NCBI GenBank assembly: GCA_947313885.1
Contig: CAMZNU010000007.1
Location: 38,299-102,298, forward strand
Length of the DNA stretch: 64,000 nt
Direction of reading: 5' to 3'
Origin: an uncultured Clostridia bacterium
Lineage (GTDB): Bacteria; Bacillota; Clostridia; Lachnospirales; CAMZNU01
This document shows positions 35,222-44,453 of this stretch, in pieces. A program made the position numbers and the translations under genes. Numbering within the stretch: position 1 is the first letter of the stretch; each line of letters starts with the position of its first letter. Below the pieces are notes generated by a model. That model did not search any database. It saw nothing but the letters and a program-made list of their open reading frames with translations, and was not told the DNA's origin.

Positions 35222-36568
35222 ATGAAAATAAAAGATTTAACAAAAGGTAACATAAGTAAATTAATAATAATGCTATCATTACCAATGTTGGCAAATGGAT
35301 TATTAGATATGATGTATAATGTTGTAGATATGTTTTGGATTGCAAAAATAAATAGTGATGCTGTGGCATCTATAGGTACGGCGGGATTTTTTATATGGGC
35401 AGGGTTTACGATAGGTCAATTAATATCTATAGGTACACAAGTAAAATCATCACAAGAAATAGGGAAAGAAGATTTTAAAAAAGCATTACTATATCAAAGA
35501 ACGGGTTTACAATTAGCATTTATAATAGGGGTAATATATGCATTAATGATATTCATTTTTAATAAAAATTTAATAGGCATATTTAATATAGAAAGTGCGG
35601 AAGTAGTAAAAAATGCAAGAAGTTATTTATATATAGTAAGCATGTTTATTCCGTTTATATTTATGAATATAATATATGCTAGTATATATAATTCAAAAGG
35701 ATTAAGTTTAATACCATTAAAAATAAGTGCAGTATCTATTGTTATAAATATTATTTTAGATCCTATTTTTATATTTAACTTTAACTTAGGTGTAAAAGGT
35801 GCAGGAATAGCAACACTAATAGCTACAGGTATACAATTTACAACGTATACAATATATACAATGAGAAAAGAGGATATAATACATATAGGTATATTTAGTA
35901 AAATTGATAAAAAATGTGTAAAAGAAATATTAAAATTAGGATTTCCGCCATTTGTATTTAATTTTGTACATTTAATAGTTGCGATAGTTTTAACACGAAT
36001 AGTATCAAAATTTGGTGCAGAAGCTATAGCGGTACAAAAAGTAGGTAGTCAAATGGAAAGTATATCGTGGGGGACAGCAGTTGCATTATCTGTAGCGGTT
36101 AGTAGTTTTACAGGTCAAAATGTAGGGGCTAAAAAATACCGACGTGTGAGAGAAGGGTATAATAAAACATTATTAATTACACTATCAATTAGCTGTGTAG
36201 CATTTTTAGCGTTTGTATTTTTACCAGAAATATTATTGAGTCCATTTTTTGGTAAAGAACCAGAAGTAATGTTGTTAGGAGTTAGTTATTTTCATATATT
36301 ATCAATAGCGTTGCTATTTCAAGGAGTTGAAATAATGACAGCAGGAGCATTTAATGGATTGGGCAAAACTAAACCACCAGCTATAATAAGTATTATTTTC
36401 AATTTATTAAGAATTCCGTTAGCGTTATATTTAAGTCAAGAAAATATGTTAGGTCTTGAAGGGATTTGGTGGGCGATTTCGATTTCTACAATTTTTAAGG
36501 GTACAATTATGGTAGTTAGCTATAAATTTACAGAAAGAAAGCTTTTAAGAGAAAATAATGTAGTTTAA
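35222..36568 (+). CDS. MATE family multidrug/toxin efflux transporter
   Basis: 448 residues with twelve predicted helices in two related halves. Opening: LTKGNISKLIIMLSLPMLANGLLDMMYNVVDMFWIAK, with the Asp in the first helix pair expected of the NorM/DinF fold. The second half begins at VKEILKLGFPPFVFNFVHLI and includes VAVSSFTGQNVGAKKYRR and GAFNGLGKTKPPAIIS. It exports organic cations or metabolites in exchange for Na+ or H+. The substrate is not predictable. It is followed at 14 bases by ywbE. Confidence 0.93.
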   Translation: MKIKDLTKGNISKLIIMLSLPMLANGLLDMMYNVVDMFWIAKINSDAVASIGTAGFFIWAGFTIGQLISIGTQVKSSQEIGKEDFKKALLYQRTGLQLAFIIGVIYALMIFIFNKNLIGIFNIESAEVVKNARSYLYIVSMFIPFIFMNIIYASIYNSKGLSLIPLKISAVSIVINIILDPIFIFNFNLGVKGAGIATLIATGIQFTTYTIYTMRKEDIIHIGIFSKIDKKCVKEILKLGFPPFVFNFVHLIVAIVLTRIVSKFGAEAIAVQKVGSQMESISWGTAVALSVAVSSFTGQNVGAKKYRRVREGYNKTLLITLSISCVAFLAFVFLPEILLSPFFGKEPEVMLLGVSYFHILSIALLFQGVEIMTAGAFNGLGKTKPPAIISIIFNLLRIPLALYLSQENMLGLEGIWWAISISTIFKGTIMVVSYKFTERKLLRENNVV

Positions 36569-36582
36569 AAAAAGGAGAAAAA

Positions 36583-36774
36583 ATGAGTGGAAAATCAAAA
36601 TCAAATATAAAAATAGGAATAGAAGTTGAAGTAGTAGAGAAACAAAACCAACGTTCAAATAAATTAACGAAAGGTGTAGTAAAAAGAATATTAACAAACT
36701 CATCAAACCATCCTCATGGTATTAAAGTCATGTTAGATTCAGGAATAGTAGGAAGAGTTAAAAACATAATTTAA
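36583..36774 (+). CDS. YwbE-like small protein (DUF2196)
   Basis: 63 residues, nearly all of it family signature: NIKIGIEVEVVEKQNQRSNK, LTKGVVKRILTNSSNHPHGI, then KVMLDSGIVGRVKNII. It is predicted to be a small all-beta protein and its function is unknown. AAAGGAG precedes the ATG. It lies 14 bases after the MATE gene and 22 bases before a DUF1904 gene. Confidence 0.9.
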   Translation: MSGKSKSNIKIGIEVEVVEKQNQRSNKLTKGVVKRILTNSSNHPHGIKVMLDSGIVGRVKNII

Positions 36775-36796
36775 AACTAGATTATAAGGAGAAAAA

Positions 36797-37150
36797 ATGC
36801 CACATATAACATTTAAGAATATTAAAGAAGAAAACGTAAAAAAATTAGGTAGCAAGTTAGTAAATCCATTAGTTGAATTAATAGGTTGCCCTATAAATGC
36901 ATTAACATTTAATTACACTAGCAATAAAACTTTTGCACCAATTAACAATGAAGGTGAAATAGAAGAAAGTAAGACAATAGTATTTGCTCATATAAAGTGG
37001 TTTAAAAAAACAGAGGAGATACAAAATAAAGTAGCGAAGTTAATAGAAGATGAAATGAAAAAAGAGTTAAAAATAGAAGGTGTAGAAGTAGTAATAAATT
37101 TTGAAGCAATGGAAATAGGTAGCTATTATAAAAAGGGCGTAAGAAGATAG
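36797..37150 (+). CDS. DUF1904 family protein
   Basis: 117 residues of a small alpha/beta fold resembling the tautomerase group, with the family landmarks MPHITFKNIKEENV, VFAHIKWFKKTEEIQNKVAKLI and the ending SYYKKGVRR. DUF1904 has no assigned role. The proline after Met1 could act like the N-terminal proline of tautomerases, but this is only an analogy. AAGGAG precedes the ATG; a terminator follows. Confidence 0.82.
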   Translation: MPHITFKNIKEENVKKLGSKLVNPLVELIGCPINALTFNYTSNKTFAPINNEGEIEESKTIVFAHIKWFKKTEEIQNKVAKLIEDEMKKELKIEGVEVVINFEAMEIGSYYKKGVRR

Positions 37151-37152
37151 AT

Positions 37153-37189
37153 AAAAAAACTAACTTTTAATATAAGAGTTAGTTTTTTT
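37153..37189 (+). terminator. Terminator after the DUF1904 gene
   Basis: AAAAAAACTAACT pairs with AGTTAGTTTTTTT around a short A+T loop. Confidence 0.88.
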
Positions 37190-37331
37190 GTTAATATTTT
37201 GAAACAAAAGTTATATTTAGTTTTTTTGAAGGAAAAAAGTCTAAATATAATAAAAAAACATGTACATATATCCAAAATAATGAGAGACTATATTAGAAAA
37301 TATTATATCAAAAAATGGAGGGAAAAAGGAA

Positions 37332-38303
37332 ATGTTAAAATCTTTATTGTTGGCAACAACGTTATTAACACTTGCATCTTGTGGAGGTGTGGAAAAAGAA
37401 TCAGGAAGTACAGATTCATACCCATCAAAAAATATAAATATTATAGTGGCATATAAAGCAGGTGGCGGAACAGATATAGGAGCGAGAGTTTTAACAAAAG
37501 AAGCGTCGTCAAAATTTGAAAAACCATTAACGATAATTAATAGACCAGGGGCAGATGGACAACTAGGATTTACAGAATTATCAAATGCAAAACCAGATGG
37601 ATATACGATAGGATTTATAAACTTACCAAACTACGTATCACTTTCATTAACAAGAGATACAAAATTTAATAAAGATACAATAATACCTATTATAAACTAT
37701 GTATATGATCCAGGATTATTATTAGTAAAAGGCGATAGTGAAATAGATAGTATAGAAGAGTTTATAGAGTATGCAAAAGAAAACCCTAATGAAATAAGGG
37801 TATCAAATAATGGAACAGGTGCATCAAATAATATAGGAGCATTAGAATTTGCTGGAATGGCAGGAATTGAATTAAATCATATACCATTTGGTGGCTCATC
37901 AGATATGATAGCGGCACTTAGAGGTGGTCATGTAGAGGCTACATTAGCAAAAATTTCAGAAGTTGCATCACTTATAGATTCTGGAGAATTAAAAGCACTA
38001 GCTACATTTACAACAGAAAACATAGAAGGATATGAAGAAATACCAACGTTAACAGAAAAAGGTTACGAAGTTATATTTGGTTCATCTAGAGGATTAGCAG
38101 CACCAGCAGGAACACCAGATGAAATAATTACATATTTACATGATGTATTTAAAGAAGTAATGGAATCAGAGGAACATATGAAATTAGCAAACGATGCTAA
38201 TATGCCTATTAAATATATGAGTACAGAAGAATATAGAACTTTTATTGATAATCAAGAAAAAAGTTTAAAAGTAATATTAAAAGACTTAGGAATGATTAAC
38301 TAG
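37332..38303 (+). CDS. tctC: Tripartite tricarboxylate transporter substrate-binding lipoprotein
   Basis: 323 residues. The signal peptide ends LASCGG (lipobox, Cys17). The mature part follows the TctC/Bug pattern: YPSKNINIIVAYKAGGGTDIGARVL, NRPGADGQLGFTEL, NAKPDGYTIGFINL, then FGGSSDMIAALRGGHVEAT and GLAAPAGTPDEIITYL. It captures a carboxylate (citrate-like or other; not predictable) outside the membrane and passes it to TctBA. GGAGGG precedes the ATG. First of three genes in the order C-B-A. Confidence 0.95.
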   Translation: MLKSLLLATTLLTLASCGGVEKESGSTDSYPSKNINIIVAYKAGGGTDIGARVLTKEASSKFEKPLTIINRPGADGQLGFTELSNAKPDGYTIGFINLPNYVSLSLTRDTKFNKDTIIPIINYVYDPGLLLVKGDSEIDSIEEFIEYAKENPNEIRVSNNGTGASNNIGALEFAGMAGIELNHIPFGGSSDMIAALRGGHVEATLAKISEVASLIDSGELKALATFTTENIEGYEEIPTLTEKGYEVIFGSSRGLAAPAGTPDEIITYLHDVFKEVMESEEHMKLANDANMPIKYMSTEEYRTFIDNQEKSLKVILKDLGMIN

Positions 38304-38325
38304 ATTAAGTTATAAGGAGAGCAAA

Positions 38326-38760
38326 ATGCAAAAAAATAATGAATATATATTAAGTGGAGTGTTTGTGGTAATTTCGGCGATATATGGACTTAGTATATTA
38401 AAACTTCCGACAGAAGACACATTATACCCTAAGTTTGTTTTATTTCTATTAATTGTATTAACTATAGTTTCATTTTTCCAAACTTACTTTAGTGATGACA
38501 ATGAAAAAGCAGAAGGTTTATTTAAAGATTTTAATGTTAAACAATTTGGAACAGTACTTACTGTAGGAATTATATACATTGCGTTGATTAATATTATTGG
38601 GTACTTTGTATCAACTAGTATATTTATGTTATCTTTATTGATTTTATTGAAAAACAGTAAAAAGACTTCAATAATTGTAACAATTGTATTTGCTGTGTTT
38701 TTATATTTAGTATTTAAAATGTTTTTAGGAGTACCATTACCTAGCGGTAAACTATTTTAG
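38326..38760 (+). CDS. tctB: Tripartite tricarboxylate transporter small membrane subunit
   Basis: 144 residues with four predicted helices and the TctB pattern, including the segment LPTEDTLYPKFVLFLLIVLT after helix 1 and FLYLVFKMFLGVPLPSG at the C-terminus, the best conserved part of the family. It forms the membrane complex with TctA. It lies 22 bases behind tctC and 15 bases before tctA. Confidence 0.9.
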   Translation: MQKNNEYILSGVFVVISAIYGLSILKLPTEDTLYPKFVLFLLIVLTIVSFFQTYFSDDNEKAEGLFKDFNVKQFGTVLTVGIIYIALINIIGYFVSTSIFMLSLLILLKNSKKTSIIVTIVFAVFLYLVFKMFLGVPLPSGKLF

Positions 38761-38775
38761 AAAAGGAGTATAGTA

Positions 38776-40269
38776 ATGAATGAAATTATAAATGGGTTTG
38801 GAAATGCATTGTTACCAATCAACTTACTAGCGGCATTACTTAGTGTAGCTACTGGTATTTTCATAGGGTCGCTTCCTGGGTTGTCGGCAGCTATGGGAGT
38901 TGCATTGCTAATACCCCTTACATTTGGTATGGGAACTAGTACGGGGCTCATAGTGTTAGCAGGAGTTTATTGTGGTGCTGTATTTGGTGGTTCTATATCA
39001 GCAATATTAATTCACACACCAGGTACATCATCGGCCGCGGCAACGGCGTTAGATGGATATCAATTAACATTAAAGGGTAAAGCTAAAAAAGCATTGAATA
39101 CAGCTGTAATTAGTTCTTTTGGTGGAGCTATGATTAGTGCTGTGGCACTATATTTATTTGCCCCACCACTTGCAAAATTAGCATTAAAATTTGGACCAGC
39201 AGAAAATTTCTGGTTATCAATTTTTGGATTAACAATAATAGCGGGAGTTAGTTCTAAGTCAGTAGTAAAAGGATTAATTTCAGGAGCGTTAGGACTTGCA
39301 CTATCTACAATTGGAATGGATCCTATGAGTGGACGTGGAAGGTTTACAGGAGGATCACCTTATTTATTAGATGGGCTTCCATTTACAGCTACTCTAATCG
39401 GTTTATTTTCAATGTCACAAGTGTTTATACTTGCAGAAAAAAAATTAAAAAAAATGGCTAAAAGTGTAATTAAAGAAGGTGACGATGAGGGATTAACTAT
39501 AAAAGAGTTTAAAATGATACTACCAACAATATTAAGATCAGGAGTAATAGGAAGTGTAGTAGGTATTTTACCAGGGGCTGGCGGTACAATCGCGGCATTT
39601 ATAGGTTACGATACAGCTAAAAAAATGTCTAAAAATAAAAGTGAATTTGGTAAAGGTTCAATAGAAGGAATAGCAGGACCAGAAGCTGCAAATAATGCTG
39701 TTACAGGTGGGTCTTTAATACCAACTTTAACATTAGGAATACCAGGTAATTCAGTTACGGCGGTTTTAATGGGTGGGTTGATAATAAAAGGATTACAACC
39801 AGGACCAGATTTATTTACAGTGCATGGAACTACAACGTATACATTTTTTGCAGGGTTTATAATAGTTAACATATTTATGTTAATATTAGGGTTATTTGGT
39901 TCTAGACATTTTGCAAAAATAGCTAAAGTTCCAAATAGTATATTAATACCTATAATATTTGCATTAAGTGTTATTGGATCGTATGCAATTAAAAATTCAT
40001 TAAATGATGTGTTTTTAATGTTTGCATTTGGGATAGTAGGTTATTTCATTAAAAAGTTTGGATTAAATGCGGCAGCTATAGTTCTAGCATTAATAATTGG
40101 TCCTATAGGTGAGGAAGGTCTAAGAAGAATAATATTAATGTATCCAGACGACTATATGGGTCAATTAGTATCGAGTCCTATTAGTATTGTTCTAATTTCA
40201 ATAAGTGCATTATCTTTAATATCACCGATAGTATTAAATATTATAGAGAGTAGAAAAGAAAAAAGGTAA
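38776..40269 (+). CDS. tctA: Tripartite tricarboxylate transporter large membrane subunit
   Basis: 497 residues with about eleven to twelve helices. Signature regions are GIFIGSLPGLSAAMGVALLIPLT, YCGAVFGGSISAILIHTPGTSSAAATALDGY, GILPGAGGTIAAFIGYDTAKK, and GPEAANNAVTGGSLIPTLTLGIPGNSVTAVLMGGL. It moves the carboxylate in with cations. AAAGGAG precedes the ATG. The operon ends at a strong terminator 32 bases later. Confidence 0.96.
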   Translation: MNEIINGFGNALLPINLLAALLSVATGIFIGSLPGLSAAMGVALLIPLTFGMGTSTGLIVLAGVYCGAVFGGSISAILIHTPGTSSAAATALDGYQLTLKGKAKKALNTAVISSFGGAMISAVALYLFAPPLAKLALKFGPAENFWLSIFGLTIIAGVSSKSVVKGLISGALGLALSTIGMDPMSGRGRFTGGSPYLLDGLPFTATLIGLFSMSQVFILAEKKLKKMAKSVIKEGDDEGLTIKEFKMILPTILRSGVIGSVVGILPGAGGTIAAFIGYDTAKKMSKNKSEFGKGSIEGIAGPEAANNAVTGGSLIPTLTLGIPGNSVTAVLMGGLIIKGLQPGPDLFTVHGTTTYTFFAGFIIVNIFMLILGLFGSRHFAKIAKVPNSILIPIIFALSVIGSYAIKNSLNDVFLMFAFGIVGYFIKKFGLNAAAIVLALIIGPIGEEGLRRIILMYPDDYMGQLVSSPISIVLISISALSLISPIVLNIIESRKEKR

Positions 40270-40301
40270 AGCAAATAAAAAAATGCTATAATAAAATATG
40301 C

Positions 40302-40337
40302 AAGAGTTTTGCAAACACAATTGCAAAACTCTTTTTT
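40302..40337 (+). terminator. Terminator of the tctCBA operon
   Basis: A perfect 13-bp stem (40302-40314 with 40321-40333) with a 6-base loop is followed by T4. The T run is only ~20 bases before the next gene. Confidence 0.9.
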
Positions 40338-40356
40338 ATAAGGAAAGGAGATAAAT

Positions 40357-41091
40357 ATGGATATACGGGATTTCAATAAAATATTTGAAATAAACATGTA
40401 CGGAATACAGTTGTATGAATTTTTATGGAGAGTTTTTATAGCGTGTATAATAGGTGGATTATTTGGATTAGAAAGAAAAAATAAAGGAAAGCCAGCAGGC
40501 ATTAAAACAAATATGTTAGCATGTTCAGGAGCTGCGCTAGTTGCATTAATACAAATGATGATATACAACAAATATAGTTTAGGATTAGAAGGTGGAATAT
40601 CAGGAGATCCTACAAGACTTACGGCACAAGTAATTTCAGGACTTGGGTTTTTAGGTGCAGGAGTTATAATGACAGGTGGGGACAAAGTGGTAGGCTTAAC
40701 GACAGCGGCAACGTTATGGTTAGTTGCAATACTTGGTATAGGAATAGGTTATGGTTTTGAAGTATACATTATATTATCAGCGATTATGATATTAACGTTA
40801 TCATACTTGATAAAAAAATTCGAAGTATCGTATATTGATAAAAGAAAATTAAGGAAAGTGATTTTAGAATGTGTACAAAATGCAGAAATAGAAGAAATAA
40901 TAGAAGAATTGATTTTAGAAAAAGATATAAAAGTTATTTTAGATAGAACGGTTAGTCAAACAGGAGAAGGTGAAAATATAGTTATTAAAAGAATCATGCA
41001 CTTTTCGATGCCAAAGTATGTTCGTTCTAGTTATTTTTTTGGGATACTAAAAAAATATGAAGATGTTAAATCGATAACATATATAAAATAA
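40357..41091 (+). CDS. MgtC/SapB family membrane protein
   Basis: 244 residues. The N-terminal half has four to five helices with the family motifs ACIIGGLFGLERKNKGKPAGIKT, GDPTRLTAQVISGLGFLGAGVI and TTAATLWLVAILGIGIGYG. The C-terminal ~90 residues form a soluble ACT-like domain. MgtC-type proteins are linked to magnesium limitation and membrane-potential control. GGAAAGGAG precedes the ATG. The gene is single, between two terminators. Confidence 0.92.
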   Translation: MDIRDFNKIFEINMYGIQLYEFLWRVFIACIIGGLFGLERKNKGKPAGIKTNMLACSGAALVALIQMMIYNKYSLGLEGGISGDPTRLTAQVISGLGFLGAGVIMTGGDKVVGLTTAATLWLVAILGIGIGYGFEVYIILSAIMILTLSYLIKKFEVSYIDKRKLRKVILECVQNAEIEEIIEELILEKDIKVILDRTVSQTGEGENIVIKRIMHFSMPKYVRSSYFFGILKKYEDVKSITYIK

Positions 41092-41128
41092 AAAAAAGAT
41101 GTAAATATTTAAATTTACATCTTTTTTT
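41091..41128. terminator. Bidirectional terminator between the mgtC-like gene and sdaAA
   Basis: GATGTAAAT (41098-41106) pairs with ATTTACATC (41113-41121), flanked by A7 and T7. Confidence 0.88.
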
Positions 41129-41139
41129 TATGAAAATTA

Positions 41140-42018
41140 TTAGTTACAACCAAGAATCTTTTTTTCGAGTTCTTTAGCAGTTTTACAAATAGCTATTCCG
41201 CCTAATGCTGTTTCTTTTAGTTCGGGAGCCATTTGATTACCGACTCTAAACATAGCTTCAATAACTTCATCTAAAGGTATTAAACTTTCTATACCAGCTA
41301 AAGTTATTTCAGCCGACGTAATAGCGATAGTAGCACTAGAGGCATTACGTATAACGCAAGGTTCTTCAACTAGTCCAGCTACAGGATCACAAACTAGTCC
41401 TAAATGACTTTTAAGAGCTTGAGCGGCGGCATCGGTACACATTTTAGGAGTACCGTCAAATAATTCTATAATACCAGAGGCAATCATAGCAGAGGCAGAA
41501 CCGCATTCAGCTTGACAACCGCCTTCGGCACCCGATACGGTAGCATTAGTAGAAATTATTTTTCCAATAGCCGATGCATTAATAAGAGCCATCACAACTT
41601 TTTTATCATCAAACTTATAATGATTTTGTAAAGTTGCTAAACAAGCGGGTAAAATACCACAGCTACCAGCGGTAGGAGAGGCGACTATACGTCCCATACA
41701 AGCATTGTATTCAGCAGTAGAAAGTGCTGAATAAATAATTTCTCCCATAAGAGATCCAGAAATATTTTTCTTATTGTCCACAAGAGTTTTAAGTTTAAAA
41801 GCTCCACCGCCGGTAAGACCGCTAACGGATTTCAAATCTTTTTTAAGACCTTCTTTAATGGAGTCTTTCATAATTAAATAATTTTGCAACATTTTTTCAT
41901 AAACTTCATCTGTCGAAATTTCCATTGAATTTGCTGTATCTTGTAAAGCGACATCAGATATAGAAAGATTATGTTTTTGGCAGAGTTCTAATAATTGATC
42001 AATATTTTTATACTTCAT
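41140..42018 (-). CDS. sdaAA: L-serine dehydratase, iron-sulfur type, alpha subunit
   Basis: 292 residues. The Fe-S site is recognised in ACMGRIVASPTAGSCGILPA, which carries cysteines, and in GCQAECGSASAM. GLVCDPVAGLVEEPC is the other conserved Cys-containing loop. With the beta subunit it deaminates L-serine to pyruvate and ammonia, a fermentative amino-acid pathway that feeds pyruvate:ferredoxin chemistry and H2 release. The order is beta then alpha, 9 bases apart, both behind GGAGG sites. Confidence 0.96.
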   Translation of the reverse strand: MKYKNIDQLLELCQKHNLSISDVALQDTANSMEISTDEVYEKMLQNYLIMKDSIKEGLKKDLKSVSGLTGGGAFKLKTLVDNKKNISGSLMGEIIYSALSTAEYNACMGRIVASPTAGSCGILPACLATLQNHYKFDDKKVVMALINASAIGKIISTNATVSGAEGGCQAECGSASAMIASGIIELFDGTPKMCTDAAAQALKSHLGLVCDPVAGLVEEPCVIRNASSATIAITSAEITLAGIESLIPLDEVIEAMFRVGNQMAPELKETALGGIAICKTAKELEKKILGCN

Positions 42019-42027
42019 AAAAACCTC

Positions 42028-42687
42028 CTATATTAAATTAATAAATTTCGCATCATCTACAAAAGGTAGAGATGAAATAGTTTTTGCTAATACGTCATCA
42101 ATAGATGAGTCAACTTCTAAAAGCATAATAGCTTCGCCACCTTTAGATATTCGAATAACTTTCATAGTAGCTATATTAATATTAAAATCGTATAAAATAG
42201 CACTAACGTCTTTAACAGTACCAGGTTTGTCTATGTATTTTAAAATTATAGTATTGTAATCACCGTTTAAAGAAACCTTCATATCATTTATTTTGCAAAT
42301 AGATATAGCACCACCGCCAAGAGATTCTCCAATAATAGTCATTTGTGAACCATTAGCATCATTAGCAACGACTTTAACGGTGTTAGGGTGTCTAGTTTTT
42401 CTATTACTCGTTTCAATTTTAAAATTATATCCAAGGTTATTAGCATCGTCTATAGATGTTTTAATACGTGTATCAAAAGGTGTATATCCTAATAGTCCAG
42501 CTATGATAGCTTTATCAGAACCATGTCCTACATAAGTTTCGGCAAAAGAACCGTAAAAAGTAATTGTAGCAATTTTAGGTTTACAACCTAAAATTTTAGA
42601 GCATGTGTTACCTATTTTAACGACGCCAGCCGTGTGTGAACTAGATGGACCTATCATGACAGGACCGATAACATCAAAAATATTCAT
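42028..42687 (-). CDS. sdaAB: L-serine dehydratase, iron-sulfur type, beta subunit
   Basis: 219 residues. The N-terminal domain opens NIFDVIGPVMIGPSSSHTAGVVKIG, the invariant family motif, and later has GSFAETYVGHGSDKAIIAGLLGY. The C-terminal ACT domain (from NTIILKYIDKPGTVKDVSAIL) may sense L-serine. It is the first gene of the sdaAB-sdaAA unit, divergent from spoIIP. AAGGAGGG precedes the ATG. Confidence 0.96.
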   Translation of the reverse strand: MNIFDVIGPVMIGPSSSHTAGVVKIGNTCSKILGCKPKIATITFYGSFAETYVGHGSDKAIIAGLLGYTPFDTRIKTSIDDANNLGYNFKIETSNRKTRHPNTVKVVANDANGSQMTIIGESLGGGAISICKINDMKVSLNGDYNTIILKYIDKPGTVKDVSAILYDFNINIATMKVIRISKGGEAIMLLEVDSSIDDVLAKTISSLPFVDDAKFINLI

Positions 42688-42807
42688 AAGACCCTCCTTA
42701 AATTATGTAAATGTAAGTTAATTTTATACTAAAAAGAATAAAAATTAAAACATTTTTTTATAAAATGAACATATACTAGTTTAAGGTGGGTACAGAGGGG
42801 AGGATAT

Positions 42808-43848
42808 ATGAACCGAAGGTATACGAGTAAATATAGAAAAGAGAAGATAAAAATAATAAAAATAGTAATACTATCTATATTAATATTGTTAATATGGGTG
42901 TTAAATATTGCAGGTAAAAACAATACAGATGCTATAGAAAGAAAAGAGTCTATAGAAGAATTTAAAAGTAATGTAGAAAAATTTGTAGGTAAAAATAATG
43001 AATTAAAAAAAGAGATAACAAATAAGGAAAATGTAATATTTCAAGTTGAACCTAGCAACGTACCAAAGAGTGGCGATATATTTGAAACCGACTTAAAAAG
43101 ATTAAGTAAATTTGAGTATTTAAAAAATAATTACTATATAGTAGATGAGAAAACAAAAGTAAGTGTTGATAAATTAGATGTAGAAAAATTTTTATTAGAA
43201 GATTTAAAAATAAAAGATAATATAGGATATAAAGTATTAATATTTCATACACATAGCTCCGAATTGTATGAAGATAGTAAAAACACGGAAGAAGGAATAG
43301 TGGGGGTAGGAAAAGAATTAAAAATGATTTTAGAAAACAAATATGGAATGGATACATTGCATATAACAGATAGTTATGATCAAGTGGATGGTCAAACACA
43401 AATATTAGGATCGTATAGTAGAATGAATGACCCTATAAAAAAAATATTAGAAGAAAATCCAAGTATAGAAATTGTTTTAGATTTACATAGAGATGGAGTT
43501 CCAGACGATGTAAGAATGGTAAAAGAGGTAAACGGTAAACCAATGGCTAAAATTATGTTTGTAAATGGTTTATCAGAAGTATTAATAGGAGGAGAGGTAA
43601 AAAAACTAGAAGAGTTGCCAAATCCATATTTAGAGAAAAATTTAGCATTTAGTTTTAATATGGTTTATAGGGGGAATCTTAAATATAATGGATTATTTAG
43701 AAAAGTGTATTTACATGCATATAGATATAGCTTGCATTTAGCGCCTAAAACGTTGTTAGTAGAGGTAGGTGCTCAAACTAATACATTTGAGGAAGCGAAA
43801 AACTCTATGGAAGTATTAGCAGAAATATTAAACGATGTAGTTAGATAA
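42808..43848 (+). CDS. spoIIP: Stage II sporulation protein P (peptidoglycan hydrolase)
   Basis: 346 residues. A basic N-terminus and one membrane helix (about 17-35) are followed by a linker and the SpoIIP domain: KVLIFHTHSSELYED (zinc His/Glu), VGKELKMILENKYGMDTLH, IVLDLHRDGV (zinc/catalytic) and the ending LLVEVGAQTNTFEEAKNSM. SpoIIP is an amidase/endopeptidase that thins septal peptidoglycan with SpoIID and SpoIIM to let the mother cell engulf the forespore. The usual upstream gpr gene is not present here. GGGGAGG precedes the ATG. Confidence 0.95.
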   Translation: MNRRYTSKYRKEKIKIIKIVILSILILLIWVLNIAGKNNTDAIERKESIEEFKSNVEKFVGKNNELKKEITNKENVIFQVEPSNVPKSGDIFETDLKRLSKFEYLKNNYYIVDEKTKVSVDKLDVEKFLLEDLKIKDNIGYKVLIFHTHSSELYEDSKNTEEGIVGVGKELKMILENKYGMDTLHITDSYDQVDGQTQILGSYSRMNDPIKKILEENPSIEIVLDLHRDGVPDDVRMVKEVNGKPMAKIMFVNGLSEVLIGGEVKKLEELPNPYLEKNLAFSFNMVYRGNLKYNGLFRKVYLHAYRYSLHLAPKTLLVEVGAQTNTFEEAKNSMEVLAEILNDVVR

Positions 43849-43875
43849 AAATATTAAAAAACTACAATTAATTCA

Positions 43876-43904
43876 TTGACAATATATAAGTACTATTATA
43901 TAAT
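43876..43904 (+). promoter_or_regulatory. Strong sigma-A promoter for rplM-rpsI
   Basis: Consensus TTGACA (43876-43881) and TATAAT (43899-43904) with a 17-base spacer. Confidence 0.88.
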
Positions 43905-43910
43905 ATTAAT

Positions 43911-43970
43911 GTTGTAAAGAAGATTAATCCCGTTAGCCCCGGGTTTTAATATACGAAGACGAAAAATAAT
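43911..43970 (+). promoter_or_regulatory. Structured leader of rplM (L13-leader type)
   Basis: A hairpin pairs ATTAA-T-CCCG (43923-43932) with CGGG-TT-TTAAT (43940-43950) around TTAGCCC, with a small internal loop. It is G+C-rich compared with its surroundings and sits in the position of the L13 leader known from Firmicutes, where the ribosomal protein is thought to control its own operon. The assignment rests on position and shape, not on a model search. Confidence 0.55.
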
Positions 43971-43994
43971 TAAATTTAAAAATAGGAGGCAACT

Positions 43995-44432
43995 ATGAGA
44001 ACAACTTATATTACAAAAGAAGCAGACATAGTAAGAGATTGGTATGTTGTAGATGCAGAAGGACATACATTAGGACGATTAGCATCAGAAATAGCATTAA
44101 GATTAAGAGGTAAACATAAACCAATATTCGCACCAAATGTAGATGCAGGAGATTACATAGTAGTAATCAATGCCGAAAAAATAGTTACAACTGGTAACAA
44201 ATTAGATCAAAAATTATATAGAAAACATTCAGACTATGTAGGCGGATTAAAAGAAACTACATTAAGAGAAATGTTAGAAAAGAAACCAGAAGAAGTATTA
44301 AAATTAGCAGTAAAAGGAATGTTACCTAAAAATTCGTTAGGTAAAAATATGTTAAAAAAATTAAAAGTGAATGTTGGACCGAATCATAATAACATGGCTC
44401 AAAAACCACAATTATTAGAAATTAAATACTAG
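43995..44432 (+). CDS. rplM: Large ribosomal subunit protein uL13
   Basis: 145 residues with the family motifs [47 protein letters not shown] and [22 protein letters not shown]13 is an early-assembly 50S protein. AGGAGGC precedes the ATG. rpsI follows after 21 bases. Confidence 0.98.
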   Translation: MRTTYITKEADIVRDWYVVDAEGHTLGRLASEIALRLRGKHKPIFAPNVDAGDYIVVINAEKIVTTGNKLDQKLYRKHSDYVGGLKETTLREMLEKKPEEVLKLAVKGMLPKNSLGKNMLKKLKVNVGPNHNNMAQKPQLLEIKY

Positions 44433-44453
44433 AGAGAAGGGAGAAATTATATA

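Noticed and set aside
37199..37456. An 85-codon forward frame overlapping the start of tctC
   Set aside because: It has no ribosome-binding site, overlaps the tctC signal peptide in another frame and shows no recognisable protein features.
40161..40685. Long minus-strand frame across the end of tctA and the start of the mgtC-like gene
   Set aside because: It is antisense to two well-supported genes and spans a strong terminator.
42770..42777. CATATACT upstream of spoIIP as a sigma-E -10 box
   Set aside because: The word fits loosely, but I found no matching -35 at the right distance, so I do not annotate it.
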